Origin: a bacterium
GTDB lineage: Bacteria > Patescibacteriota > Saccharimonadia > Saccharimonadales > SZUA-47
DNA: 41,617 nucleotides
Reading direction: 5' to 3'
Assembly: GCA_030430915.1 (NCBI GenBank)
Contig: JAUIKH010000006.1
Location: forward strand, 1-41,617
How positions within the stretch are numbered: the first letter of the stretch is position 1; each line of letters opens with the position of its first letter. The notes under the pieces were generated by a model. It was not told the origin of the DNA, made no database searches, and saw nothing but the letters and a program-made list of their open reading frames with translations. The position numbers were made by a program, and so were the translations under genes. Positions 15,965-23,809 of this stretch are shown here, piece by piece.

Positions 15965-17358
15965 AGTTACGTGATTTAGCTAAAAGATCAGCCAGAAATC
16001 TAAAAAATGCTAAGCTCCGAACAATTTTAACAGCCCTAGCAATTGCTGTAGGAGGTTTTACTCTATGCCTAACTTTAGCTGCCGGAAATGGAGTCAGAAA
16101 GTATACTGAAAATTTAGTATCCAGTAACTTTGATCCGGCAGAGCTTATTGTTGGACGCGACCCAGAGATTACAAATACCGGTACCCCGTCAGAAAAACCC
16201 AAAGAATACGATGAATCAATCACTAGTTTTCAGGGAGGTGATCCAGGATCAAGTCTGCAAATTATTCAAGTAACGAGAGATGATATAGAAGAAATTGAAC
16301 AGATAGATGGTATTGAGTCTGTTCGTGAAACGTACAACTTAAATATTAGGTATATAACTCGGGAAGGTCATAAAAAATATACGGCAAGCGCAGAAGCCTA
16401 CAACCCATCACAAAAACCAGAAATTATAAGCGGTAACGTGCCAGAAAACAGAGACATAGCAGCAGGGTCGATTTTGCTTCCAGATTCATATTTAGAGTCA
16501 TTAGGATTTAATTCTCCTGAAGAGGCTTTAGGACAGAAGATCAAGGTGGTCGTAGAGCAATCTTTCTCTATAGAGAGTTTGCAACAACTCGCAAATAGCG
16601 CATCTACAAATGGGACTATAGATCTAAATAAATTAGAAGAGGATTCTTTTGAACCGGAAGAAAAAGTTTACGAATTAATCGTGAGCGCAGTGACTCGTAA
16701 GCCAGCAACTAGTATATCTTTTGGTCCGCAGGCGTTAATAATTAGCAATCATGATGCAAAGCAAATATATGATTTTACAACTCAAGGAACTGCAAACTAT
16801 GACAAGTATTTATACGTTAGTGCAAGAGTAGAAAATGGTGAAAACAAACAAATAAGAGATGCGGTGAAATCAGATCTAGAATCAAAAGAGTACTATGTCC
16901 AAAGTAGTGAAGACATACAAAAAACTATTACCCAATTTGTAGACATTTTACAGGGGATTGTTGTTGCTCTCGGCAGTATTACAATTTTAGCTTCAGTATT
17001 CGGAATCGTAAACACGCAGTATATAAGCGTTCTAGAGCGTACAAGAGAAATCGGCTTGATAAAAGCGCTAGGAATGAGTAGTAAAAAGGTTCTTACACTG
17101 TTTGTTCTTGAAGCTATGTGGATTGGATTTATTGGTGGAGCTATTGGAATTATAGGTGGATATGTAGCAGGGTTGGTTCTCAATCCTTTTATAACTGAAA
17201 GTCTGGACTTAGGTGAAGGCAATAGTCTGATTATTTTTAGCTTTTTACAAATATTTGCTCTATTAGTTTCTTTGATGACAATTGCAGCAGTTGCCGGTTT
17301 ATTGCCCGCCAGGAAGGCTGCTAAGCTAGATCCGGTTGAAGCACTAAGAACTGAGTAG
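15961..17358 (+). CDS. ABC transporter permease, MacB/FtsX fold
   Basis: The 465-aa membrane subunit that pairs with the ATPase upstream. The first membrane segment (about 18-40) is followed by a large MacB_PCD-type extracytoplasmic domain (about 45-320). Three more membrane segments form the FtsX-like core: QYISVLERTREIGLIKALGMSSKKV is the coupling region that touches the ATPase, and the C-terminus LPARKAAKLDPVEALRTE is the family hallmark. In MacB systems the extracytoplasmic domain couples ATP use to events outside the membrane. No MacA-like adaptor gene is adjacent. Substrates could be peptides, lipoproteins or wall components; the sequence does not tell. Confidence 0.92.
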   Translation: MKLRDLAKRSARNLKNAKLRTILTALAIAVGGFTLCLTLAAGNGVRKYTENLVSSNFDPAELIVGRDPEITNTGTPSEKPKEYDESITSFQGGDPGSSLQIIQVTRDDIEEIEQIDGIESVRETYNLNIRYITREGHKKYTASAEAYNPSQKPEIISGNVPENRDIAAGSILLPDSYLESLGFNSPEEALGQKIKVVVEQSFSIESLQQLANSASTNGTIDLNKLEEDSFEPEEKVYELIVSAVTRKPATSISFGPQALIISNHDAKQIYDFTTQGTANYDKYLYVSARVENGENKQIRDAVKSDLESKEYYVQSSEDIQKTITQFVDILQGIVVALGSITILASVFGIVNTQYISVLERTREIGLIKALGMSSKKVLTLFVLEAMWIGFIGGAIGIIGGYVAGLVLNPFITESLDLGEGNSLIIFSFLQIFALLVSLMTIAAVAGLLPARKAAKLDPVEALRTE

Positions 17359-17364
17359 CAAAAT

Positions 17365-17394
17365 CTTATGTTTAAGTGTATACTTAAACATAAG
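17365..17394. promoter_or_regulatory. 30-bp palindrome upstream of the DUF427 gene
   Basis: Perfect 13-bp arms CTTATGTTTAAGT (17365-17377) and ACTTAAACATAAG (17382-17394) around GTAT. The centre contains TATACT (17379-17384), a possible -10 box. The right arm repeats the box at 15121-15134. No T-tract follows on either strand, so it is more likely an operator than a terminator. Confidence 0.5.
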
Positions 17395-17419
17395 AAACCT
17401 AACAAAGGAGTAAATTAAA

Positions 17420-17722
17420 ATTAAAGCAATTTTTAACAACAAGGTTGTAGCCGAAGCCGACAAAGAAGAATTGATATTTATAGAAGGTAATTGGTACTTT
17501 CCGCCAAGCTCAGTAAAAGATGAATTTTATTCAGAAACTGACACGCAATATCACTGTCCATGGAAAGGAGACTGTAAGTACTATACCGTTTCGGTTGATG
17601 GACAGGAGTCGAAAGACGGAGCATTTACCTACCCAGAGCCGTTACCCACAGCCATTGAAAGAGTTAAAAAAGATTTCAGTGGTTACTATGCATTTTGGAA
17701 TGGCGTTGAAGTTAAAGAATAG
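17420..17722 (+). CDS. DUF427-family protein with probable ATT start codon
   Basis: A small single-domain protein of about 100 aa. The family signature is clear: EGNWYFPPSSV, HCPWKGDCKYYTVSVDG, and the C-terminal YYAFWNGVEV. DUF427 proteins have a beta-rich fold of unknown biochemical function. No ATG, GTG or TTG gives a complete N-terminus: a TTG at 17471 would remove the first strand. Reading upstream in frame gives KAIFNNKVVAEADKEELIFI, which matches the family N-terminus, preceded by ATT at 17420. A strong AAAGGAG lies 9 nt before it (17404-17410), and a stop at 17411 closes the frame. A mutated or misread ATG is the alternative. It probably has its own promoter within the palindrome. Confidence 0.75.
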   Translation: MKAIFNNKVVAEADKEELIFIEGNWYFPPSSVKDEFYSETDTQYHCPWKGDCKYYTVSVDGQESKDGAFTYPEPLPTAIERVKKDFSGYYAFWNGVEVKE

Positions 17723-17763
17723 AATTCTTTCGAAGCAAAAAATGTAAGTGTATTTTTAACTAC

Positions 17764-17778
17764 AAGTATCATATACTT
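17764..17778. promoter_or_regulatory. Inverted repeat overlapping a -10-like box before the pilin operon
   Basis: AAGTAT (17764-17769) and ATACTT (17773-17778) separated by CAT. It overlaps TATACT (17772-17777), a possible -10 for the pilin operon, with no clear -35. The half-site TATACTT also occurs in the palindrome at 17365-17394. Short and AT-rich, so chance is possible. Confidence 0.3.
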
Positions 17779-17822
17779 TATAGAGGTTATGGTTATTTTC
17801 CACTGCCTTTAATAAAGAATAT

Positions 17823-19379
17823 ATGAATAGTCTCAATAAAGTAGAAAAAATTAGAAAAAGATCAAGAAAAGACCAGGCGGGGTTTTCTATGGTCGAGCTA
17901 CTAATTTCTCTAGTTGTGGCTACTCTTTTAGTCGGTGTATTATCATCAATCGTACAGAACTCTATGAGTCTAAATGCGAAAGCGGCTTTGCGATCAGAAG
18001 CAGGGTCAATTGCGTTTAAGAAGGTTCAAGATTATATAAATCTTGACTTTACGAATATCCCAATAGGAGATGTAGCTACCAGCTATGAAGTTGAAGATTT
18101 TTCAACTGAAGCCGAAAATTTAAACCTAAGAAATGTATCAGCTAAAGTGTATGTAGAACCTGAAAGTGAGCTTGACTCTACAAGTACCTCAACGACCAAC
18201 TATTCTCAAAGCATTGCCGCTGACACAGCATTTGTTAGTGGTTCAGAAATAAGCTCTATAGATGTTGATGATGCTACAGGAGACTGGTGGCGCAGAAGTA
18301 GAATGAGTGACGATAACTATTCAAATTACACCTATAGTAGGTATGCTTCAAGCCCTGATAATTTAGCCGGCCCATCAATAGATCTTGGCTCATCTCAAGA
18401 TGTCGATACAATAAGGGTGAATTGGTATGGCTGTGGCTATGGCGCTAATGATTTCAGAGTAGAGGCGAAAAACAGCAGTCCAAACACTAATAGTGGCTGG
18501 ACCACTATAGTTAGCGGTTTATCTGACAATGGTATACCTTGCTATATAGGTGACCACCCTCAGGATATAGATGTAAGCTCTAACTCAACACCGTATAGAT
18601 ACTGGAGATTGTATTTTGTAGATGCAGTAGATAGTGATTTTAGCGTAATTTCCGAACTTGAAGCATTTTCATCTGATATTCCTGGTGACACAGTTGAGCA
18701 GCGTGGCTCAGATGCTTCATCATCGCCTGGGGCACTGTATTTTAGCAGCTCAGACCTTGAAATGTCTGAGGATGGTTCCAGAGGTCACCAATCTATCGGT
18801 ATGATATTCGATCAAATAGAGGCTAATAAAGACGCCACAATAGACAGTGCTTATATTAGCTTTACTGCTGATGAGTCGAATTCAGGTGATGTAACCTTAC
18901 TTGTAAGTGCGGCAGATGTAGATAACGGAGTTGATTGGGTTGGAGATTATGCCGTAGATAATGCAGTAGATAACGACAACTCTGATGGTAGTGTAGGCAC
19001 AAATGCAAAAACTACGTGGAATCCGGCAGCTTGGAGTTCAGGAGAAAACGGACCAGACACCCAAGTAGATGTAACATCAATCGTACAAGAGATAGTAAAT
19101 AGACCAGGCTGGGATGCAGATAATAGAATGTCATTTGCTATTCAATATGTATCAGGGTCAGATAAAAGAGTTGCTGAACGTTCTCCTGCTCCGGAGCTTG
19201 TTATTAACTGGTCTGAAACCGTTGCAGTCGACGGGACTTACGTAGATAGTGATGGAGATGGAGACGTCGATAACCCAACCTTAGTAAGAGTTACAGCGAT
19301 AATTGAATATGAGGCTTTTTTGCAAACACATAAAGTTATGTATTCTTCATACATTAGGAAGTACGGGATAGGTCAATAA
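17823..19379 (+). CDS. Type IV minor pilin with discoidin-like and DNRLRE-like adhesive domains
   Basis: A 518-aa prepilin-type protein. The N-terminus has a basic leader and the class III signal GFSMVELLISLVVATLLV, with Glu at the +5 position, cut by prepilin peptidase. A domain at about 150-280 resembles an F5/8 type C (discoidin) sugar- or lipid-binding module: YASSPDNLAGPSIDLGSSQD, GYGANDFRVEAKNS, YRYWRLYF, SELEAFSSD. A second beta-sandwich domain at about 290-470 resembles the DNRLRE / carbohydrate-binding type: ATIDSAYISFTADES, DVTSIVQEIVNRPGW, SPAPELVINW. The combination suggests a tip adhesin. It is the first gene of a three-gene operon. Domain calls rest on motif recognition; the pilin call is firm. 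Confidence 0.82.
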   Translation: MNSLNKVEKIRKRSRKDQAGFSMVELLISLVVATLLVGVLSSIVQNSMSLNAKAALRSEAGSIAFKKVQDYINLDFTNIPIGDVATSYEVEDFSTEAENLNLRNVSAKVYVEPESELDSTSTSTTNYSQSIAADTAFVSGSEISSIDVDDATGDWWRRSRMSDDNYSNYTYSRYASSPDNLAGPSIDLGSSQDVDTIRVNWYGCGYGANDFRVEAKNSSPNTNSGWTTIVSGLSDNGIPCYIGDHPQDIDVSSNSTPYRYWRLYFVDAVDSDFSVISELEAFSSDIPGDTVEQRGSDASSSPGALYFSSSDLEMSEDGSRGHQSIGMIFDQIEANKDATIDSAYISFTADESNSGDVTLLVSAADVDNGVDWVGDYAVDNAVDNDNSDGSVGTNAKTTWNPAAWSSGENGPDTQVDVTSIVQEIVNRPGWDADNRMSFAIQYVSGSDKRVAERSPAPELVINWSETVAVDGTYVDSDGDGDVDNPTLVRVTAIIEYEAFLQTHKVMYSSYIRKYGIGQ

Positions 19380-19380
19380 T

Positions 19381-20184
19381 ATGAATATTCTAAGCCTAAA
19401 AAAATCACAAAAAGGACTTACAATAATTGAATTATTAATAGCAATTCCGATAGCAACAATAATACTCGTTGTAATAATGGCAGCGTTTTTTATTCAATAC
19501 ACAAATGTTTTAGCTGAATCTTCCAGAACAACATTGCGTACAAGTGGACAAGCATTGTTGATAAACCTTCAGGATGAATTACTATTTACAATAGCTTACG
19601 GTGAAACTTTGGAGACTAGCCTAACAGATCCTCATCAGCCTACTGGTGGCTGGACGAACGATTCATCTCCATTTGAGACATTAATAATTAACGAAATAGC
19701 TCTAGACTCTACTAGACGTGATGACAACCGTAACATTATAAGACAGCTCATTAATCCCTGTGAATCATCCGGTGTTACATCAAATCCAGTAGCAATAAAC
19801 AACGTAATATATTTTGTTGAAAAACCGACTGGTGAGAATTTCGGAACCTTGTATAAAAGAACGATAGTGCCTACATACGATCTATGTAGTATAGACAGAG
19901 ATACTGGCGACCCCTGTACACCAGAGTCGACTACATGTTTAGGCAATGCTAAAGCTACTACTTGTCCCGAAGGACAGGTTGGGAATAATGATTGTGTTGC
20001 TGTCGATCAAGCATTAACTGAGAATGTTGTAGACTTTCAAATTACCTATTTTGCTAAAGACAATGTAGAGACTGCTTTTCCGTCTGCTGCAAACAAAGTC
20101 GAAATAGATCTAACTCTTGGAGATAAGGTATACGGTAAAGACGTTCAGGCAAAAATTAAACACACCATTAGGAAAATTAATTAG
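19381..20184 (+). CDS. Type IV minor pilin (PilW/PilJ-like)
   Basis: A 267-aa prepilin-type protein with the cleavage motif KGLTIIELLIAIPIATIILVV near the N-terminus and a long amphipathic N-terminal helix (about 40-75). The soluble part includes several cysteines (PCESS, DLCSI, PCTPESTTC, TTCPEGQVGNNDC), likely disulfide-forming outside the cell, and ends in strands typical of minor pilins (VVDFQITYF to KIKHTIRKIN). It starts 1 nt after the stop of the preceding pilin gene and ends 2 nt before the vWA gene, so the three products are probably made together and co-assemble. PilW-like placement is by general resemblance in length and position, not by a specific motif. Confidence 0.8.
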   Translation: MNILSLKKSQKGLTIIELLIAIPIATIILVVIMAAFFIQYTNVLAESSRTTLRTSGQALLINLQDELLFTIAYGETLETSLTDPHQPTGGWTNDSSPFETLIINEIALDSTRRDDNRNIIRQLINPCESSGVTSNPVAINNVIYFVEKPTGENFGTLYKRTIVPTYDLCSIDRDTGDPCTPESTTCLGNAKATTCPEGQVGNNDCVAVDQALTENVVDFQITYFAKDNVETAFPSAANKVEIDLTLGDKVYGKDVQAKIKHTIRKIN

Positions 20185-20186
20185 TT

Positions 20187-21407
20187 ATGAAAAAGCTTCA
20201 CACATATGATAAAAATACCGAAGCTAAAGATTCGGGGTTTATTCTTGCATCGCTAGTTTTTTTTATGCCTTTAGTGATTATACTAAGCACTCTAGTGATT
20301 GGCTATGCGCTGCAAGCTTACCAAACAACTATCAGGCAAGAGTATATAAAGCAGGCTCAGTTAGCTAGCGTTACTGCCATGGAATTTGCCAAAGAGCAGT
20401 ACGAGCTGGACGTTTCTTATACCGGTACGCCTGAAACTACTCTGTATGAAACAGATTTGTATGTAGTTAAGTATGAGGTTGTTCATAAGGGCTTCACAAA
20501 CCCAAGCAACACACAACAAGACATACAAGGAGTCGGTAGAGTATATAAGAAAGGATCACTAACCCCGCTTTATACAAGGGAGATACAGGGAAAAATAACT
20601 TATACTTCGGGTAGTGCAGCGAGTATAAAATTTATATTTATTGTTGATAATTCAGGATCAATGAGCACATCAGAATGGTTAGACAGTAAAGGCACAGTAG
20701 ATGCTTCAATAAATTATGTGCTAGACAATGTGCCTACAGCAGAGGTAGCAGTAGTGCAATATGGCACAAATACATATAACTATGAGCATAAATATGATGT
20801 GACAATACCATTTACCAGTGACAAATCAACGGCTACAACTTGGGATAGAAGGTATGGTCCGGGCAGTACAGCATACTACGATCTACAAGATCATTTACCA
20901 GCATCGCTGGCGCGTATGAGGCTCGATTCTGTCTATGGTCCGTATGACGAACTAGATTTATCAGGAGCAACAGACATTCAATATGTCATATTTACAGACG
21001 GTTGGGGAGACGGTTTACCTGCAGGCCATTGTTGTTCTTTTTTGAAAAAATATCCATCCGAACCAAGTAGCTGGTACAGTAACAATGGCTCAGGCTTCTC
21101 TGTGTTATCAGGTCACGGAGAAATAAACGCCCTAAAAGACGGCAGTGTTTTTAATGACGATGGCTATCCTGGATTAACAGCGCAATTTACAATACTGAAC
21201 ATCAATAATGACGACACAGCTAAAGAAGTTTCAGCAGCGATTGCTTCTCCAGGAGGGACATGGACAGGAGCTGTTGATTCTAATCCTGGTGATCCTGAAG
21301 GAGACGGGATACTCCCTAGAAGATTTATCAGCACAACGCTATCAGCTGGTCCTACAGAGATAATCTCGTTATTAGAAGAAATAATCGAAGAAGAGTTAAA
21401 TATCTAA
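20187..21407 (+). CDS. Pilus-associated protein with von Willebrand A domain
   Basis: A 406-aa protein with one N-terminal membrane segment (SGFILASLVFFMPLVIILS, about 16-40) in the style of PilX-type minor pilins but without the Glu5 motif. A vWA domain follows from about residue 146. It has a complete-looking metal-ion-dependent adhesion site: D154-x-S156-x-S158 in FIVDNSGSM, and Asp271 in VIFTDGWGDG. vWA domains at type IV pilus tips (as in PilY1 or PilC proteins) bind host surfaces and sense force. Two adjacent cysteines (281-283 region, HCCSF) lie after the MIDAS. It closes the pilin operon and precedes the heliorhodopsin gene. The vWA call is secure; a pilus-tip location is inferred from the operon. 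Confidence 0.85.
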   Translation: MKKLHTYDKNTEAKDSGFILASLVFFMPLVIILSTLVIGYALQAYQTTIRQEYIKQAQLASVTAMEFAKEQYELDVSYTGTPETTLYETDLYVVKYEVVHKGFTNPSNTQQDIQGVGRVYKKGSLTPLYTREIQGKITYTSGSAASIKFIFIVDNSGSMSTSEWLDSKGTVDASINYVLDNVPTAEVAVVQYGTNTYNYEHKYDVTIPFTSDKSTATTWDRRYGPGSTAYYDLQDHLPASLARMRLDSVYGPYDELDLSGATDIQYVIFTDGWGDGLPAGHCCSFLKKYPSEPSSWYSNNGSGFSVLSGHGEINALKDGSVFNDDGYPGLTAQFTILNINNDDTAKEVSAAIASPGGTWTGAVDSNPGDPEGDGILPRRFISTTLSAGPTEIISLLEEIIEEELNI

Positions 21408-21467
21408 TAAATTGCATTGTAATTTTAACAATCACCGCTGGTTAGTGTGATAGGTTCAGTATTTATA

Positions 21468-21476
21468 TGGTATAGT
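21468..21476 (+). promoter_or_regulatory. Extended -10 promoter of the heliorhodopsin gene
   Basis: TGG followed by TATAGT (21471-21476). The ATG at 21484 is 8 nt from the end of the -10, so the predicted leader is 0-1 nt. No convincing -35 box. It shows that the gene can be expressed separately from the pilin operon. Confidence 0.6.
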
Positions 21477-21483
21477 CTATTGC

Positions 21484-22467
21484 ATGGCAACAACTAAGAA
21501 TAAATCTACATCTAAAAAGAAAAATTCAAAGTCTAGTTCAGCAAAGGCTGCATCTAAGTCTAAAAAGAAAACAGCGGCAAAAAGAACCAGTACCAAAACT
21601 ACATCAGCTAAAAAAACTGACAAGAATACTAAAGTAAGTAAATCAACAAATAAATCTGCTTCTAAAAAATCTACACAGAAAAAATCAGCTAAATGGGATG
21701 ACTCAAAGAAGCTGAATGTATGGAACTATGTCATGGCTTTTCTTCATGCTGCTCAAGGAGTTGCAGTAGTTTTATTAGCTCAAAGCTCACCATTTGATAT
21801 AACGACAAATTATCTAACGGTCGACAGCCTAGCATCTAGTGAGGGGTCACCAGCTTTAGTCTCTGCAACTAGGACATTATTTGATATTAATCTAGCTTAC
21901 CTAGTGGCAGCGTTCTTCTTCATGTCAGCCATTGCGCACTTAATAATAGCTACAATTTATCGTAAGAAATACGAAGAAAACCTTAAAAAGGGTATTAACA
22001 AAGCACGCTGGTATGAGTATGGCATAAGTGCCAGTACTATGATGATAGCAATTGCTATGCTTAGTGGCGTATCTGACTTATCAACACTATTATTGATATT
22101 TGGTACAACTTTGGTTATGAATCTACTAGGATTGGTTATGGAAATACACAACCAAACGACTAAAAACACCAAATGGATTAGTTATGTCGTTGGAACAATC
22201 TCTGGACTATTACCTTGGGTAGTTGTTGGACTATACCTCTGGGGATCAAATCAGTATGGAGAGGGTGACATACCTACTTTCGTTTACTGGATTTACGGTA
22301 GTATATTTGTCTTCTTCAGTAGCTTTGCTGTTAATATGTATCTTCAATACAAGAAGATCGGTAAGTGGAGCGACTACATATATGGTGAAAAAGCTTACAT
22401 GGTACTAAGTCTAGTCGCTAAATCAGCTCTAGCTTGGCAAGTTTTCTTTGGCGCTTTAAGACCTTAA
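21484..22467 (+). CDS. Heliorhodopsin with lysine-rich N-terminal tail
   Basis: A 327-aa seven-helix retinal protein of the heliorhodopsin family. Helices lie at about 79-100, 134-158, 174-196, 199-222, 231-253, 264-288 and 303-325. Helix 3 has the family motif RWYEYGISAS with the counterion Glu178; helix 7 has SLVAKSALAWQVFFGALRP with the retinal Schiff-base Lys313. Their separation (135) is close to that in the type protein 48C12 (E107 to K241). His88 in helix 1 and His152 in helix 2 correspond to its conserved histidines. Heliorhodopsins sit with the N-terminus in the cytoplasm, opposite to type 1 rhodopsins. The first 70 residues are unusual: 24 Lys, 1 Arg, one Asp, the rest mostly Ser, Thr and Ala. 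No retinal-synthesis gene is nearby. Function is probably sensory or regulatory, not pumping. Confidence 0.93.
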   Translation: MATTKNKSTSKKKNSKSSSAKAASKSKKKTAAKRTSTKTTSAKKTDKNTKVSKSTNKSASKKSTQKKSAKWDDSKKLNVWNYVMAFLHAAQGVAVVLLAQSSPFDITTNYLTVDSLASSEGSPALVSATRTLFDINLAYLVAAFFFMSAIAHLIIATIYRKKYEENLKKGINKARWYEYGISASTMMIAIAMLSGVSDLSTLLLIFGTTLVMNLLGLVMEIHNQTTKNTKWISYVVGTISGLLPWVVVGLYLWGSNQYGEGDIPTFVYWIYGSIFVFFSSFAVNMYLQYKKIGKWSDYIYGEKAYMVLSLVAKSALAWQVFFGALRP

Positions 22468-22476
22468 GTAAATCTA

Positions 22477-23751
22477 ATGGTTAAGAAAAAACAGATAATT
22501 AAATCTGTTAAACTTGATAAGTTTGTTCATGGCGGGCAAGTTATTGGCACTCTGTCTAGCGGAGAAAAGATACTTGTTTGGAACGGTTTACCTGATGAAG
22601 TAGCTGATATTGAGGTGATTAAGAAAAAAGGCTCATACTATGAGGGCTTGGCAATAAACATAATTGAAACTAGTAAAGACCGAATAAATCCAAGAGAACC
22701 TAGCAGTTATCTATCCACGTCTCCTTGGCAAATACTAGATTTTGATGCCGAAAAAGGTGCAAAACAAGCCATTCTTATAGAGACTCTCGAAAGAGAAGGG
22801 CTAACTAGTTTGGCATTCAGGCCTTTTTTAAATGACATCCAAGAGTTTAACTACAGAAACAAACAAGAATTTGGGTTTTGGGGCGACGATACTGGCTTAA
22901 ACCTAGCTCATTATATGAGGGGCACTCACAATAAAGTGAAGATTAACGGTAGTGATCTGGCCAAACAAGAAATTAATTTGGCTGCCAGAGACTTAAGAGA
23001 TGAGTTAAATAGACTAAATGTATGGGGCGGTAAACTAAAAACTTTAGTTGTGCGTAGCTCAAGACAAAAGGAAGTAGTTTCTGCTTTGTTTATTAAGGAA
23101 GACATAAAGGAACTAGCAGACTTTAAGCTTCCAAAAACGTTAAAAGGGCTGGATATATACTTGTCAGATCCAAGAAGCCCGGCGGCGGTTGTAACTAAGA
23201 ATTTATATTCATTTGGTGATATAAACTTAGTAGATAGGGTAATGGGCGCTAATATCACATATGATGTAATGTCGTTTTTTCAAATAAACCTACCGATGTT
23301 TGAGATGACACTAGAAGACATAAGGCGCATATCAGAAGGACTACCTGTGATTGATATGTATAGTGGTGTAGGGACTATAGGTCTAAGTCTAGAAAATACT
23401 CAAGCCATAGTAGAAACAGATACAAATAATATAAACAAGGCGCTTGTAAATGCTAAAAAAAGCTCAGTTAAAGTTATTCATGCATCCTCCGAAAAAGCTC
23501 TAGAGTATATACCTAAAGACGGAGCTCTTGTGCTTGATCCACCTAGAGCAGGGTTACATAGAAAGGTTATCGAGGGAATTCGGCAGGCTAAACCAGAAAA
23601 AGTAATTTATTTGAGCTGCAATCCTTCAACACAAGCTCGGGATATAAAACTGTTAGCTGACATATATAAGGTTGATTTTATACAGGGCTATAATTATTTC
23701 CCCAGGACTCCACACATAGAGAGTCTGGTCTCACTCACCAAGGTTGATTAA
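22477..23751 (+). CDS. RNA (uracil-5-)-methyltransferase, RlmD/TrmA family
   Basis: A SAM-dependent enzyme that makes 5-methyluridine in rRNA or tRNA. The 424-aa protein starts with a TRAM-type RNA-binding beta-barrel (about 5-65, VHGGQVIGTLSSGEKILVWNGLPDE). The catalytic domain carries a SAM-binding DMYSGVGTIGLSL, DPPRAGLHRKVIEG, and the catalytic cysteine motif SCNPSTQARDIKLL, ending in PRTPHIESLVSL. I see no CxxxxxCxxC Fe-S cluster near the TRAM domain, which E. coli RlmD has, so it is nearer to Gram-positive Fe-S-free members. The target base cannot be told from sequence alone. It begins 9 nt after the heliorhodopsin stop and is probably co-transcribed with it. Confidence 0.9.
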   Translation: MVKKKQIIKSVKLDKFVHGGQVIGTLSSGEKILVWNGLPDEVADIEVIKKKGSYYEGLAINIIETSKDRINPREPSSYLSTSPWQILDFDAEKGAKQAILIETLEREGLTSLAFRPFLNDIQEFNYRNKQEFGFWGDDTGLNLAHYMRGTHNKVKINGSDLAKQEINLAARDLRDELNRLNVWGGKLKTLVVRSSRQKEVVSALFIKEDIKELADFKLPKTLKGLDIYLSDPRSPAAVVTKNLYSFGDINLVDRVMGANITYDVMSFFQINLPMFEMTLEDIRRISEGLPVIDMYSGVGTIGLSLENTQAIVETDTNNINKALVNAKKSSVKVIHASSEKALEYIPKDGALVLDPPRAGLHRKVIEGIRQAKPEKVIYLSCNPSTQARDIKLLADIYKVDFIQGYNYFPRTPHIESLVSLTKVD

Positions 23752-23771
23752 AAAATTGCTTATGCTATGAT
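23744..23771 (+). promoter_or_regulatory. Promoter of the 23810 membrane protein gene
   Basis: TTGATT (23744-23749), a 16-nt spacer and TATGAT (23766-23771) preceded by TGC. The gene then has a strong AAGGAGG (about 23798-23804). The -10 overlaps a TTATGC/GCATAA inverted repeat. Confidence 0.6.
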
Positions 23772-23809
23772 AATGGCATAAATATATCAAAATAAAAAAG
23801 GAGGGGCAT

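Noticed and set aside
17365-17394. Terminator of the MacB-type operon
   Set aside because: The stem is good, but no T-tract follows on the plus strand and only four T on the minus strand. The match to the box at 15121 favours an operator.
21431-21453. Terminator between the pilin operon and heliorhodopsin
   Set aside because: ATCAC and GTGAT can pair, but the stem is short, the loop is long and there is no T-tract.
21484-21693. Separate small histone-like gene before the rhodopsin
   Set aside because: The lysine-rich stretch is in frame with the seven-helix part, with no stop and no second start before helix 1, and the promoter sits directly upstream of its ATG.
22223-22408. Second plus-strand ORF inside the heliorhodopsin gene
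   Set aside because: It lies in another frame of a gene with clear family motifs and has no features of its own.
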